Assembly (NCBI GenBank): GCA_018715065.1
Contig: DVMJ01000040.1
Span: forward strand, 1-59,984
Direction: 5' to 3'
DNA from: Fimiplasma intestinipullorum
GTDB lineage: Bacteria > Bacillota_I > Bacilli_A > Erysipelotrichales > Coprobacillaceae
Length of the DNA stretch: 59,984 nt
Shown: positions 1 through 7,763 of the stretch, in pieces
How the letters are laid out: each line of letters starts with the position of its first letter
Numbering within the stretch: position 1 is the first letter of the stretch
The notes under the pieces: model-generated
The model's database searches: none
What the model saw: the letters and a program-made list of their open reading frames with translations, nothing else
Told to the model about the DNA's origin: nothing
Position numbers and translations under genes: made by a program

Positions 1-516
1 GAAATGATTTAGATTCATCTCGTACATCTCATCCAATAAAGCAATATCTTTCATCAGTTGAATCTGATGTCCTTCTAAGACTTCAGTGATATGATCGACA
101 TTGGTTTCCGCTTTCTCATACTTCGTTTTCAGATTAGACACCTTATCTTTGGCTTTCCGAAAGAAACTAAAGCCGCCCTTCTCTTCTTCGGTATCGATGC
201 TTTTCAGCTCGTTGATCAGATCTGTCATCAGCTGACCCACTTCACCCAGATCCTTTGTCCTAACGCTGTTCAATGTCGTTTCTGAAAAATTCGCCATTTT
301 CGTTTGGGCCGCCGCTCCATACTGTAAGACAAGTTCAGAATTATTTAAATCGATTTGTTTGACGAAATCATCAACCATCTTTTTTTCTTCATCTGTCAGT
401 TGCTGTTCTGTCACGATTTCTTCCTTCTCAATGGCTTTCGTATCGACCTGATTTGCTTTTTCCTCTGCAAAAGGGTTCAAGGTTAAAGAAATGGTTTGTT
501 CTGCTTTCTGTTCCAT
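1..516 (-). CDS. TelA-family toxic anion resistance protein, N-terminal part (cut by window edge)
   Basis: An open frame runs off the left edge; about 172 codons are visible from the ATG at 516, which has an AGGAGG-type site just upstream. The visible protein is acidic and helical. Its order matches the TelA family: a short NPFAEE-type start, then a GEVGQLMTDLINELK segment, a GGFFRKAKDK basic patch and a coiled EVLEGHQIQLMKDIALLDEMYE stretch ending at the edge (quoted in pieces, residues about 103-170). TelA-like proteins are cytosolic and linked to tellurite and cell-envelope stress tolerance, with no defined enzymatic activity. The missing C-terminal part cannot be assessed. It is followed on the other side by the rpsU terminator, so it is a separate unit. 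Confidence 0.85.
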   Translation of the reverse strand, partial: MEQKAEQTISLTLNPFAEEKANQVDTKAIEKEEIVTEQQLTDEEKKMVDDFVKQIDLNNSELVLQYGAAAQTKMANFSETTLNSVRTKDLGEVGQLMTDLINELKSIDTEEEKGGFSFFRKAKDKVSNLKTKYEKAETNVDHITEVLEGHQIQLMKDIALLDEMYEMNLNHF

Positions 517-583
517 GATAAACCTCCTGTCTGTTCCACATAACCCTATTGTATCAAATTTTAAATTAAAAGACTACAAAAAA

Positions 584-604
584 AGCGGTGATCATCACAC
601 CGCT
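584..604 (-). terminator. Intrinsic terminator of rpsU
   Basis: A 7-bp stem AGCGGTG/CACCGCT with a 7-base loop lies just downstream of the rpsU stop. On the minus strand it is followed by a run of seven T. Confidence 0.85.
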
Positions 605-640
605 CGTATCCTATTTATCAAAATAGAATTCATCGTAAAG

Positions 641-823
641 TTAACGCTGTTTGCCTTTGTTTTTTCTAGCAGCTTCAGATTTCATTTTACGTTTTAAACC
701 AGGTTTAACGTAAAACTCTCTTTTACGTGCTTCTGCAAGGGTTCCTGTTCTAGAAACTTGTCTTTTAAAACGACGTAATGCATCATCTAATGATTCATTT
801 TCTCTTACTACAGTTTTTGCCAT
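641..823 (-). CDS. rpsU: 30S ribosomal protein S21 (bS21)
   Basis: Sixty residues, strongly basic, starting MAKTVVRENESLDDALRRFK and ending in a Lys/Arg-rich tail. This matches bS21 over its full usual length. bS21 sits on the platform of the 30S subunit near the anti-Shine-Dalgarno end of 16S rRNA and helps initiation. The start has a GGGGGGAAG ribosome site. It forms a single-gene unit: a consensus promoter lies upstream at 862-890 and an intrinsic terminator downstream at 584-604. Nothing odd is seen. Confidence 0.97.
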   Translation of the reverse strand: MAKTVVRENESLDDALRRFKRQVSRTGTLAEARKREFYVKPGLKRKMKSEAARKNKGKQR

Positions 824-861
824 TTGAACTTCCCCCCTTTACCACGATGAATACAACATGT

Positions 862-890
862 ATTATACACAACCCTTTTTAAAAAAGCAA
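862..890 (-). promoter_or_regulatory. SigmaA promoter of rpsU
   Basis: On the minus strand TTGCTT (885-890), a 17-base spacer and TATAAT (862-867) precede rpsU by about 40 bases. Confidence 0.75.
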
Positions 891-945
891 CAAAAATTTG
901 ATTCAATATGTGGTTTTTTCATGGGACGTGTTCATCTTTTTGGAA

Positions 946-1590
946 TCATGAACGATTCACTAACATGACTCCGCTGCTTGTTCCTAAGCGACTGGCACCC
1001 GCTTCGATCATCTGCAAGGCATCCTGCAGCGTACGAATACCGCCGCTTGCCTTAACCATCATTTTTTCTCCCACGGTCGCTTTCATCAAAGCAACATCTT
1101 CCACTGTTGCCCCATGCTTGTTGAAACCGGTGGATGTTTTAACAAATTGCGCACCGGCAGCCATGGCCAACTGACAAGCCTTCACAATCTCTTCACGACT
1201 TAACAGACACGTTTCCAGGATGACCTTGACCAAATGTCCCTGACTCGCTTTGACCACAGCCTCAATATCCTGCTGTACTTCCTGATATAAACCGGCCTTG
1301 AGTGCCCCGATTGCAATGACCATGTCAATCTCATCAGCACCTTGTCTGATGGCCTCTGCTGTCTCAAATGCCTTGACGGCTGATGTGTTGGCCCCTAGAG
1401 GAAAACCAATCACAGTACAAACTTTGACATCGCTATCCTGCAGTTTCTTTTTAGCATAGCCCACATAGCAGGGATTGATGCAAACCGATGCAAAATGATA
1501 TGTCTTGGCTTCGTCTATTAAGCGATTAATGTCCTGTGGTGTCGCTTCAGGTTTCAAATTCGTGTGATCAATATATTTAGCTAGATTCAT
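946..1590 (-). CDS. deoC: Deoxyribose-phosphate aldolase
   Basis: This 214-residue protein is a class I TIM-barrel aldolase that reversibly splits 2-deoxyribose 5-phosphate into glyceraldehyde 3-phosphate and acetaldehyde in deoxynucleoside salvage. The family landmarks are present: YIDHTNLKPEAT at the N-terminus, a VKVILET strand near residue 133 and FVKTSTGF near residue 160 with the Schiff-base lysine, then KASGGIR near 188. Length is normal. The start codon at 1590 has only a weak ribosome site. No other deo or pup gene is adjacent, so it is probably transcribed alone from the TATAAT at 1647-1652. Confidence 0.95.
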   Translation of the reverse strand: MNLAKYIDHTNLKPEATPQDINRLIDEAKTYHFASVCINPCYVGYAKKKLQDSDVKVCTVIGFPLGANTSAVKAFETAEAIRQGADEIDMVIAIGALKAGLYQEVQQDIEAVVKASQGHLVKVILETCLLSREEIVKACQLAMAAGAQFVKTSTGFNKHGATVEDVALMKATVGEKMMVKASGGIRTLQDALQMIEAGASRLGTSSGVMLVNRS

Positions 1591-1646
1591 ACTCTTTTAT
1601 CTGGGATATGTTCCTTCCTGCGTTATCCCTACTCCTTTCAATCCTC

Positions 1647-1652
1647 ATTATA
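1647..1652 (-). promoter_or_regulatory. Probable -10 box of deoC
   Basis: A TATAAT preceded by TGA (extended -10) reads toward deoC about 60 bases upstream. The -35 (TTCCAT) is poor. The rest of the 1591-1836 gap shows no gene. Confidence 0.45.
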
Positions 1653-1836
1653 TCAAAAATAGAAAACATGGAAAACGAATTTTTATCTGCATTCGCTCAT
1701 TATGCCTAGATGACCTATGATCCATCCCACTGTTTACATCCTGGTCTATGCTATGCTGACTAGAGGTGGATGTCGTTTGACAATCTTTGTTTAACCAATT
1801 GTTTCGAAATGAAAAGACGAGTGATCCTCGCCTTGA

Positions 1837-3138
1837 TCATTCCACTAGTTCAGCCAAACAATAAGGGGCTTCATAAGAAAGCACACGTACAGTTGTGACC
1901 TTACCGATCATATCGGGTTCATAAGGGATCTTTACTTTCAAATAATTCGAAGCATGACCGATCAGCTGATGCTCACGATCCACTTCTTCAAAGATGACCT
2001 CGAGCGTTCTACCAATGAAGCGGCTGGCATATTGCTCATGTAAATGTCTCGAGAGTTCAAGCAGGACATGAACACGATCATGTTTCACATTTTCAGGAAC
2101 TTGTCCGGGCATGCGCGCCGCCGGTGTATTCTTTCTTTTGGAATAAGGGAAAACATGTAATTCAGAGTAACCTATTTCTTCAATAAAGCGCCTGGTCATC
2201 TCGAATTCCTCATCCGTTTCCTGAGGGAAACCAACGATGACATCCGTCGTAATCGCGATATCAGGCACGGCATCTCTGATTTGCTGGATCTTCGCAGCGT
2301 AATCCTCTGTCGTATATTTCCGATTCATGCGTTTGAGAACGGTATTGCAGCCGGATTGTAACGGAATATGCAAATGATCAACGATCAGTTTTTCATGTGA
2401 GATGAGTTCAATGATCTCATCCGTAATCTGGCTGGTTTCAATCGAAGAAATACGCAGACGCTTCAGCCCTTGGACTTCTTTGACAATATCTCGTAAAAGA
2501 TCCGCAAAATTGTAATGGTCCAGATCCAAACCATAACCGGCTGTATGAATTCCTGTCAAAACAATCTCCACAAAACCATGATCAACCAGCGTCTGTGCTT
2601 CCTGAATGACGCTTTCTTTAGGACGAGAGCGCACCATTCCGCGAGCATAAGGAATAATGCAGTAAGTACAGAAATTATTGCAGCCATCCTGAATTTTCAG
2701 GAAAGCACGGGTATTTTCTGAAAAACTGGCGACTCTGAGATCTTCAAAACGGCGCGTATGCATGATATCCTCCACATGGCACTCCACCTGACCGGTCTGC
2801 TGATACTGATTGACATAATCAACGATCCGATCACGATGCTGTGTGCCCAGTACGACACCAACCCCTTCGATCTGCAAGATTTCCTGACTGGCCACCTGGC
2901 TATAACAACCTGTCACACATACAACTGCATCCGGATTATGCCGGATCGCTCTGCGAATCATCTGACGGCTCTTACTGTCACCCGTATTGGTTACCGTACA
3001 AGTATTAATGACATAAACATCCGCTTTATCTTTAAAATCAACCAGGGTATAGCCATCCTGCTCAAACAATTTCTTCATTGCTTCTGATTCATATGTATTC
3101 ACTTTACAACCTAAAGTATGGAAAGCAACTGTCTTCAT
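1837..3138 (-). CDS. mtaB: tRNA (t6A37-C2)-methylthiotransferase MtaB
   Basis: A 433-residue radical SAM methylthiotransferase that converts t6A37 to ms2t6A37 in ANN-decoding tRNAs. Three domains are seen in order: an N-terminal UPF0004 domain starting FHTLGCKVNTYESE with conserved Cys residues (about C10, C47, C78) for the auxiliary 4Fe-4S cluster, the radical SAM CNNFCTYC motif (CX3CX2C) near residue 153, and a C-terminal TRAM domain. The LGCKVN signature favours MtaB over MiaB or RimO. The ATG has an AAGGAGG site and overlaps the rsmE stop by four bases, so the two are translationally coupled. Both are RNA-modification genes. Confidence 0.94.
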   Translation of the reverse strand: MKTVAFHTLGCKVNTYESEAMKKLFEQDGYTLVDFKDKADVYVINTCTVTNTGDSKSRQMIRRAIRHNPDAVVCVTGCYSQVASQEILQIEGVGVVLGTQHRDRIVDYVNQYQQTGQVECHVEDIMHTRRFEDLRVASFSENTRAFLKIQDGCNNFCTYCIIPYARGMVRSRPKESVIQEAQTLVDHGFVEIVLTGIHTAGYGLDLDHYNFADLLRDIVKEVQGLKRLRISSIETSQITDEIIELISHEKLIVDHLHIPLQSGCNTVLKRMNRKYTTEDYAAKIQQIRDAVPDIAITTDVIVGFPQETDEEFEMTRRFIEEIGYSELHVFPYSKRKNTPAARMPGQVPENVKHDRVHVLLELSRHLHEQYASRFIGRTLEVIFEEVDREHQLIGHASNYLKVKIPYEPDMIGKVTTVRVLSYEAPYCLAELVE

Positions 3139-3881
3139 AGTTCCTCCTTTAACTCACGATAAAATCCAATCACACTCAACATATATAAAGGGGCTGTTTC
3201 ACTACGCAGGATCCTTTTTCCTAAGCTGCAGCGTACATAACCCAGTTCCGTCAAAGCATTCACTTCACTGATCTCTAAACCGCCTTCTGGCCCTACCACA
3301 ATGTTTAACCAGTCACCGGCTTTAAGTTGGGTCAGCGTATCAGCAAAATGATGGTGCTCATGACTGCGCGAATCCTCCTCATAAGCAACCAACCCATGAT
3401 CAAATACAAAAGCTTGTAATTCTTTCAGTGTCATTGGATCGTGCAAACGAACACGACGTGTCCGCTCCGATTGTTCAAGCGCTTCTTTGATGATCTTCTC
3501 ATAACGGACACGCTTTTTGGAAAAACGTGAAGCGTCGGTTCGAATCAATGAACGGGCACTTAAAAAAGGAACAATCTCTTCTACGCCTAATTCTGTCGCT
3601 TTCTGTATGACCATCTCGAACTTATCCAGTTTTGGCAATCCATAAATGAGACGTACATGTACATCTAATTCATGGTCTTCTTCACAACGCTGCTCTATTT
3701 TCAAAAGACCACTCTTTTCATCAAGCAAGGTGCAAAGATAGACTTGCTCATCTTCATCGATCACATATACCTGATCCCCTTTAGACATACGCATGACTTT
3801 ACGCATATGGAAAGTATCTTCTTCATTCATTTGGACATGCTGTGCGTCCATTTGCGTATTTAAAATCATATATCGCTGCAT
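3135..3881 (-). CDS. rsmE: 16S rRNA (uracil1498-N3)-methyltransferase
   Basis: A 248-residue SPOUT-fold methyltransferase that methylates N3 of U1498 in 16S rRNA with SAM. The N-terminal PUA-like part holds HMRKVMRM near residue 25. The knotted SAM site shows VVGPEGG near 196 and LGKRILRSETAPL near 220, both diagnostic. Length is normal. A GGGGTGAGAT ribosome site precedes the ATG. It is the first gene of the rsmE-mtaB pair. Confidence 0.95.
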   Translation of the reverse strand: MQRYMILNTQMDAQHVQMNEEDTFHMRKVMRMSKGDQVYVIDEDEQVYLCTLLDEKSGLLKIEQRCEEDHELDVHVRLIYGLPKLDKFEMVIQKATELGVEEIVPFLSARSLIRTDASRFSKKRVRYEKIIKEALEQSERTRRVRLHDPMTLKELQAFVFDHGLVAYEEDSRSHEHHHFADTLTQLKAGDWLNIVVGPEGGLEISEVNALTELGYVRCSLGKRILRSETAPLYMLSVIGFYRELKEEL

Positions 3882-3948
3882 TTATCTCACCCCATTAGGT
3901 TCTATTCTAACACAATCCGACATTGTTGAAAATCATTAACATAAAAAA

Positions 3949-3972
3949 AGACTCGAGTTTGACCTCGAATCT
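3949..3972 (-). terminator. Intrinsic terminator of clpB
   Basis: A 9-bp stem (AGATTCGAG/CTCGAGTCT, one wobble) lies just past the clpB stop and is followed on the minus strand by a T-run. Confidence 0.85.
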
Positions 3973-3977
3973 TTGAT

Positions 3978-6539
3978 TTATGCACTTTGAATGATCAATT
4001 CGTCATTGCGTTCGTCGATCACAATCTGTGAACCGTCCTTTACCCGACCTTCCAGGATGGCTCTGGCAACCATCGTCTCTACATGCTTCTGAATAAAACG
4101 CTTCAACGGACGGGCACCATAGATTGGTTCAAAACCGTTGTCGGCAATAAACTGTTTTGCCTGGTCAGTCAAGGAAATGGAAATATTCTGTTTTTTCAGA
4201 CGAGTAGATAACTCACGCATAAACTTATCAATGATCTGGTAGACAACACGATCATCCAAAGAATTAAACATGACGATCTCATCCACACGGTTTAAGAATT
4301 CAGGTTTAAAATGAGCCTTGAGTTCGTTCATGACTAACTCTCGATTTTCGGCCGTATTACCATTCAACAGATAGTTGGAACCGATATTGCTGGTCATAAT
4401 GATGATTGTATTCTTGAAGTTAATGACATTGCCTTTCGAATCGGTGATACGCCCATCATCAAGTACCTGCAGCAAGATATTAAAGACATCCGGATGTGCT
4501 TTCTCAATCTCATCTAAGAGAACGATGCAGTAAGGATTCCGTCTGACCGCTTCACTTAATTGGCCGCCTTCTTCATAACCGACATATCCTGGAGGCGCCC
4601 CAAGTAAACGGGACACACTGAATTTTTCCATGTATTCAGACATATCAATACGAACAATATGGGATTCACTGTCGAATAATTGCATCGCCAATGCCTTCGC
4701 TACCTCAGTTTTACCTACACCGGTAGGACCTAAGAACATAAAGGAACCGATAGGGCGATTCTCGTCGTTGATCCCTGCGCGGCTACGCAAGATCGCATCG
4801 ACGACTTTCTCCAGTGCTTCATCCTGACCGATGACTCTTTCTTTCAGAACATCTTCCAGACCAAGGATCTTATCTCGCTCGGACTGGGCCAATTTCTGAA
4901 CGGGGATCTTTGTCCACTTCGCAATGACTTCGGCGACATCATCTTCCGTCACGCGGTCTTTAAGCATCTTGTTGTCAGACTCTTTGGCTTCCAGTTCCGC
5001 AATCTTCTTATTGATCTCTGGCAGTTCACTATACATGATACGGCTGGCTTCGACCAAGTTTCCGTTAGTCTGATAATCTTCCATCTGTCTTTCCAAACTG
5101 GTTTTCTTTTCTTTTAACTGTTTAACTTCGCCCAGTTCTTTCTTTTCATCTTCCCATTGCAGACGTAAAGTTTTTTCACGTTCTTCTAAATTCGCAATCT
5201 TTTTAGAAATATCCTGCGCTCTTTCTTTATTCTGTTCATCTTTTTCAATGGATAACAATTCCATTTTTAAACGATTCTTTTCACGGGTAATATCATCAAG
5301 CTCCTCAGGTAAGGAATCGATTTCCATTCGAATACTTGCACAAGCCTCATCGATCAGGTCGATGGCCTTATCTGGCAGAAAACGATCGGTAATATATCGG
5401 TTAGACAAACTTGCTGCACTAACGATAGCCTGGTCAGTAATTCTGACACCATGGTGCTGTTCAAAGGAAGATTTTAAACCACGCAGGATAGCGATCGTAT
5501 CATCCAGATCCGGTTCAGCAACCAATACCTTCTGGAATCGCCTTTCCAAAGCAGCATCTTTCTCAATATACTGTCGATATTCATCCAGGGTCGTCGCACC
5601 GATACAGTGCAGTTCACCACGCGCCAGCATTGGCTTTAATAAATTGGCCGCATCCATCGCACCATCCGTCTTACCGGCGCCAACCAGCTGATGGATCTCA
5701 TCAATGAACAGAATGATATTTCCTTCTGATTTCTGAATCTCGCCTAAAACGGCCTTCAAACGTTCCTCGAATTCACCACGATATTTAGCTCCCGCGACCA
5801 GAGCCCCTAAATCGAGTTCATAAACGGTTTTATGCTGCAGGCTCAATGGTACGTCATTGGCATGAATACGCCAGGCCAGTCCTTCAACGATTGCTGTCTT
5901 ACCAACCCCTGGTTCACCAATCAGGATGGGATTGTTTTTCGTTTTACGCGCCAGGATCTGAATTACACGACGAATCTCCTCATCACGACCGATGATGGGA
6001 TCCAGTTTGCCATCTGCTACATCCTGCGTGAGATCACGTCCATATTTCTGCAACACTTCATATTGATTTTCAGGATCTTTTGATTGTACCATATGATCAC
6101 CCCTAATTTCTAAAATGACTTTTTTGACTTCTTCCTTGCTTTTGCCGATTTGCTGAACCACTTCTTTTAAAAGCTGGTTTTGACAATCAAACATTGCCAG
6201 GAATAAATGTTCAACACTTAAGTATTGGTCCTTAAATTGATTTTTAACGTTATTGGCATGATTGAGCCACTGACTCAGGTCATAACCCATTGTCATATTT
6301 TCTGGATTCATATGACTGATGGTTGACTTTTGCGCCAAGCTGCGCTGGACAAGTCTAACCAACGGTTCACTGCTTACATTTAAATGAGAAAGGATCCTTG
6401 GATATAATCCATCACCATCTTTTAACAGAAGATACAGCATATGATCTACATCCAAAACGGCATGCTGTTTATCCGTTGCAAGCTGCTGCGCACCAGAAAG
6501 CGCCTCAATGACCTTATTTGTAAATTGATTGGCATCCAT
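3978..6539 (-). CDS. clpB: ATP-dependent chaperone ClpB (disaggregase)
   Basis: This 853-residue Hsp100 chaperone extracts polypeptides from aggregates together with DnaK. Seen in order: N-terminal Clp repeat domain, first AAA+ module with GEPGVGKT, a coiled-coil middle domain (about residues 400-520, rich in Lys/Glu heptads), and a second AAA+ module with GPTGVGKTE and LLDEIEKAHPDV. The middle domain identifies ClpB rather than ClpC. I use the ATG at 6539 (MDANQF), placed by AAGGAGG; the frame stays open 7 codons further but that lies in the CIRCE operator. Two CIRCE boxes flank a consensus promoter, so HrcA should repress it. Confidence 0.97.
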   Translation of the reverse strand: MDANQFTNKVIEALSGAQQLATDKQHAVLDVDHMLYLLLKDGDGLYPRILSHLNVSSEPLVRLVQRSLAQKSTISHMNPENMTMGYDLSQWLNHANNVKNQFKDQYLSVEHLFLAMFDCQNQLLKEVVQQIGKSKEEVKKVILEIRGDHMVQSKDPENQYEVLQKYGRDLTQDVADGKLDPIIGRDEEIRRVIQILARKTKNNPILIGEPGVGKTAIVEGLAWRIHANDVPLSLQHKTVYELDLGALVAGAKYRGEFEERLKAVLGEIQKSEGNIILFIDEIHQLVGAGKTDGAMDAANLLKPMLARGELHCIGATTLDEYRQYIEKDAALERRFQKVLVAEPDLDDTIAILRGLKSSFEQHHGVRITDQAIVSAASLSNRYITDRFLPDKAIDLIDEACASIRMEIDSLPEELDDITREKNRLKMELLSIEKDEQNKERAQDISKKIANLEEREKTLRLQWEDEKKELGEVKQLKEKKTSLERQMEDYQTNGNLVEASRIMYSELPEINKKIAELEAKESDNKMLKDRVTEDDVAEVIAKWTKIPVQKLAQSERDKILGLEDVLKERVIGQDEALEKVVDAILRSRAGINDENRPIGSFMFLGPTGVGKTEVAKALAMQLFDSESHIVRIDMSEYMEKFSVSRLLGAPPGYVGYEEGGQLSEAVRRNPYCIVLLDEIEKAHPDVFNILLQVLDDGRITDSKGNVINFKNTIIIMTSNIGSNYLLNGNTAENRELVMNELKAHFKPEFLNRVDEIVMFNSLDDRVVYQIIDKFMRELSTRLKKQNISISLTDQAKQFIADNGFEPIYGARPLKRFIQKHVETMVARAILEGRVKDGSQIVIDERNDELIIQSA

Positions 6540-6553
6540 AAAAATCAACCTCC

Positions 6554-6580
6554 TTAGCACTCATTATCTCCAAGTGCTAA
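6554..6580 (-). promoter_or_regulatory. CIRCE operator, clpB proximal
   Basis: TTAGCACTC, nine bases, then AAGTGCTAA: one mismatch to the CIRCE consensus bound by HrcA. It lies between the clpB -10 and the ribosome site. Confidence 0.93.
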
Positions 6581-6584
6581 TATT

Positions 6585-6612
6585 ATTATACACCTTATTT
6601 TAGCACTGTCAA
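6585..6612 (-). promoter_or_regulatory. SigmaA promoter of clpB
   Basis: Minus strand TTGACA (6607-6612), 16 bases, TATAAT (6585-6590). It is wedged between two CIRCE elements, the distal one overlapping the -35. Confidence 0.92.
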
Positions 6613-6626
6613 CAAAAGAGTGCTAA
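6600..6626 (-). promoter_or_regulatory. CIRCE operator, clpB distal
   Basis: TTAGCACTG, nine bases, GAGTGCTAA. It overlaps the -35 box of clpB. Confidence 0.92.
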
Positions 6627-6642
6627 AAAATTTCTTTTTTTA

Positions 6643-6661
6643 ATCCGTGCTCAGCACGGAT
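6643..6661 (-). terminator. Hairpin after hsp20, probable weak terminator
   Basis: A perfect 8-bp stem ATCCGTGC/GCACGGAT with a 3-base loop directly follows the hsp20 stop. On the minus strand it is followed by TTAAAAAAAG rather than a clean T-run, so termination efficiency is uncertain. Confidence 0.45.
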
Positions 6662-6663
6662 CA

Positions 6664-7068
6664 TTAATCGATCGAAATATGTTTTTTCTCAGGGACAACT
6701 TTGATTTCCTTAGGAAAACGCAAGGTCAACTCACCATTTTCATAACTTGCCTTGACATATTCTTCAGTCAGACTATCCCCTACATAAAAGCTTCTGGACA
6801 TTTTACCAACATAGCGTTCTTGATGGATCATATGTCCGTTCGCTGTAGAAGGATGATGATGTCTTGAAGCTGCAATCGTCAAGTAACCTTGATCCAGTTC
6901 GATACGAATATCTTCTTTCTTGACACCAGGTAATGCGACCTCTAAAACATATTCGCCATTCACTTCTGTAATATCTGTCTTCATTTCACTGTTCGTATAT
7001 CCGTTACGATTCCATAATTCATCCAATGTATCATTCCATAAATCACTATTTCCAGGGTAGAATTTCAT
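6664..7068 (-). CDS. Hsp20 / alpha-crystallin small heat-shock protein
   Basis: A 134-residue holdase chaperone. The alpha-crystallin domain spans about residues 35-130, with VNGEYVLEVALPGVKKEDI, YLTIAA and the closing ASYENGELTLRFPK motif. The C-terminal I-X-I-like tail reads HISID. I chose the ATG at 7068 because GGAGAGG sits 8-10 bases upstream; the frame stays open far upstream only through non-coding leader sequence. Transcription should start near 7281 from a consensus promoter overlapped by a CIRCE box, giving an unusually long (about 213-base) structured leader. Co-control with clpB fits a heat-shock role. Confidence 0.93.
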   Translation of the reverse strand: MKFYPGNSDLWNDTLDELWNRNGYTNSEMKTDITEVNGEYVLEVALPGVKKEDIRIELDQGYLTIAASRHHHPSTANGHMIHQERYVGKMSRSFYVGDSLTEEYVKASYENGELTLRFPKEIKVVPEKKHISID

Positions 7069-7122
7069 TTTTACCGCCTCTCCTTTCTTTTCCATTTCGT
7101 CAGTTTTCCTGACCACAATGTT

Positions 7123-7290
7123 ATTGTACGAAATCGCACCTATGGTACTCTTTCGTACAATGGGTGTGAAACTAACGTTTTCTTGCACGAAAATCTTGCG
7201 ATTTCGTACAATCAAACAAGCGTCCTTTGCATCGCATGAGAGAATATATGATATTCTCCATGCAAAGCACGCCTTAGTTTCACGCCCATT
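7123..7290 (-). repeat. Nested inverted repeats in the hsp20 leader
   Basis: Three repeat families lie between the hsp20 promoter and start codon. A 15-base arm at 7123-7137 is the exact inverse of 7198-7212, and its central 10 bases also invert to 7151-7160. A 17-base arm at 7159-7175 inverts to 7274-7290 with one mismatch. A central hairpin pairs 7220-7232 with 7260-7272 (13 bases, one mismatch) and has an inner perfect 8-bp stem 7240-7247/7251-7258. Because one arm can pair with two partners, alternative folds are possible. Confidence 0.85.
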
Positions 7291-7315
7291 ATACCACAAA
7301 TTTTAGCACTGTCAA
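7288..7315 (-). promoter_or_regulatory. SigmaA promoter of hsp20
   Basis: Minus strand TTGACA (7310-7315), 16 bases, TATAAT (7288-7293). It has the same architecture as the clpB promoter. Confidence 0.92.
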
Positions 7316-7329
7316 TAAAAGAGTGCTAA
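7303..7329 (-). promoter_or_regulatory. CIRCE operator of hsp20
   Basis: TTAGCACTG, nine bases, GAGTGCTAA. It overlaps the -35 box. Confidence 0.92.
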
Positions 7330-7763
7330 AAATCATCTGTTCATTCTGAGAAGTGATCTAAGCATGGTTAGTACACTCTTTCAACACATAACAGAATATT
7401 GATGATTGGTTCTGAAAGATAATCATATCAAAACAATTCATGACTAGAAAAGTATAAATCCAACCTAACAGTGATATTCGTTCATCTTCGATTGAGTGAA
7501 TATCAGCATCTCATCTCTTTTGATGACTTACCTGGTATCAATATGACTTAAAAATGAAACAGTCATTGATTTAAGGTAAATCATGTTGAGACCATCAGTA
7601 CAAAGATTCTCACTATAAATTCATTCAAAATCTGTATTCAAGTACCTATGGCATAGATGCAGCTTCTTATATGATCATCGATGATAAGCAATGGATCCGT
7701 ATCTAAAAACAAGAGGTGCAAAGACCTTAATGGTTCCTCCCTCTTGTTTTTTTCTTCATTTTT
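7330..7763. other. Gene-poor stretch with a possible plus-strand coding remnant
   Basis: No intact gene is seen in these 434 bases. On the plus strand a short open stretch (about 7587-7707) ends in the protein-like YGIDAASYMIIDDKQWIRI and a TAA right before the terminator at 7708. An earlier plus-strand frame contains LSEYQHLISFDDLPGINMT and ends in TAA near 7550. They may be pieces of one decayed plus-strand gene; I cannot name the family. No promoter for it is evident. Confidence 0.3.
7708..7750. terminator. Bidirectional terminator downstream of the SDR gene
   Basis: AAACAAGAGG pairs with CCTCTTGTTT across a 23-base loop. A T-run follows on the plus strand and a shorter one on the minus strand. 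It sits just past the stop of the minus-strand SDR gene. Confidence 0.75.
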
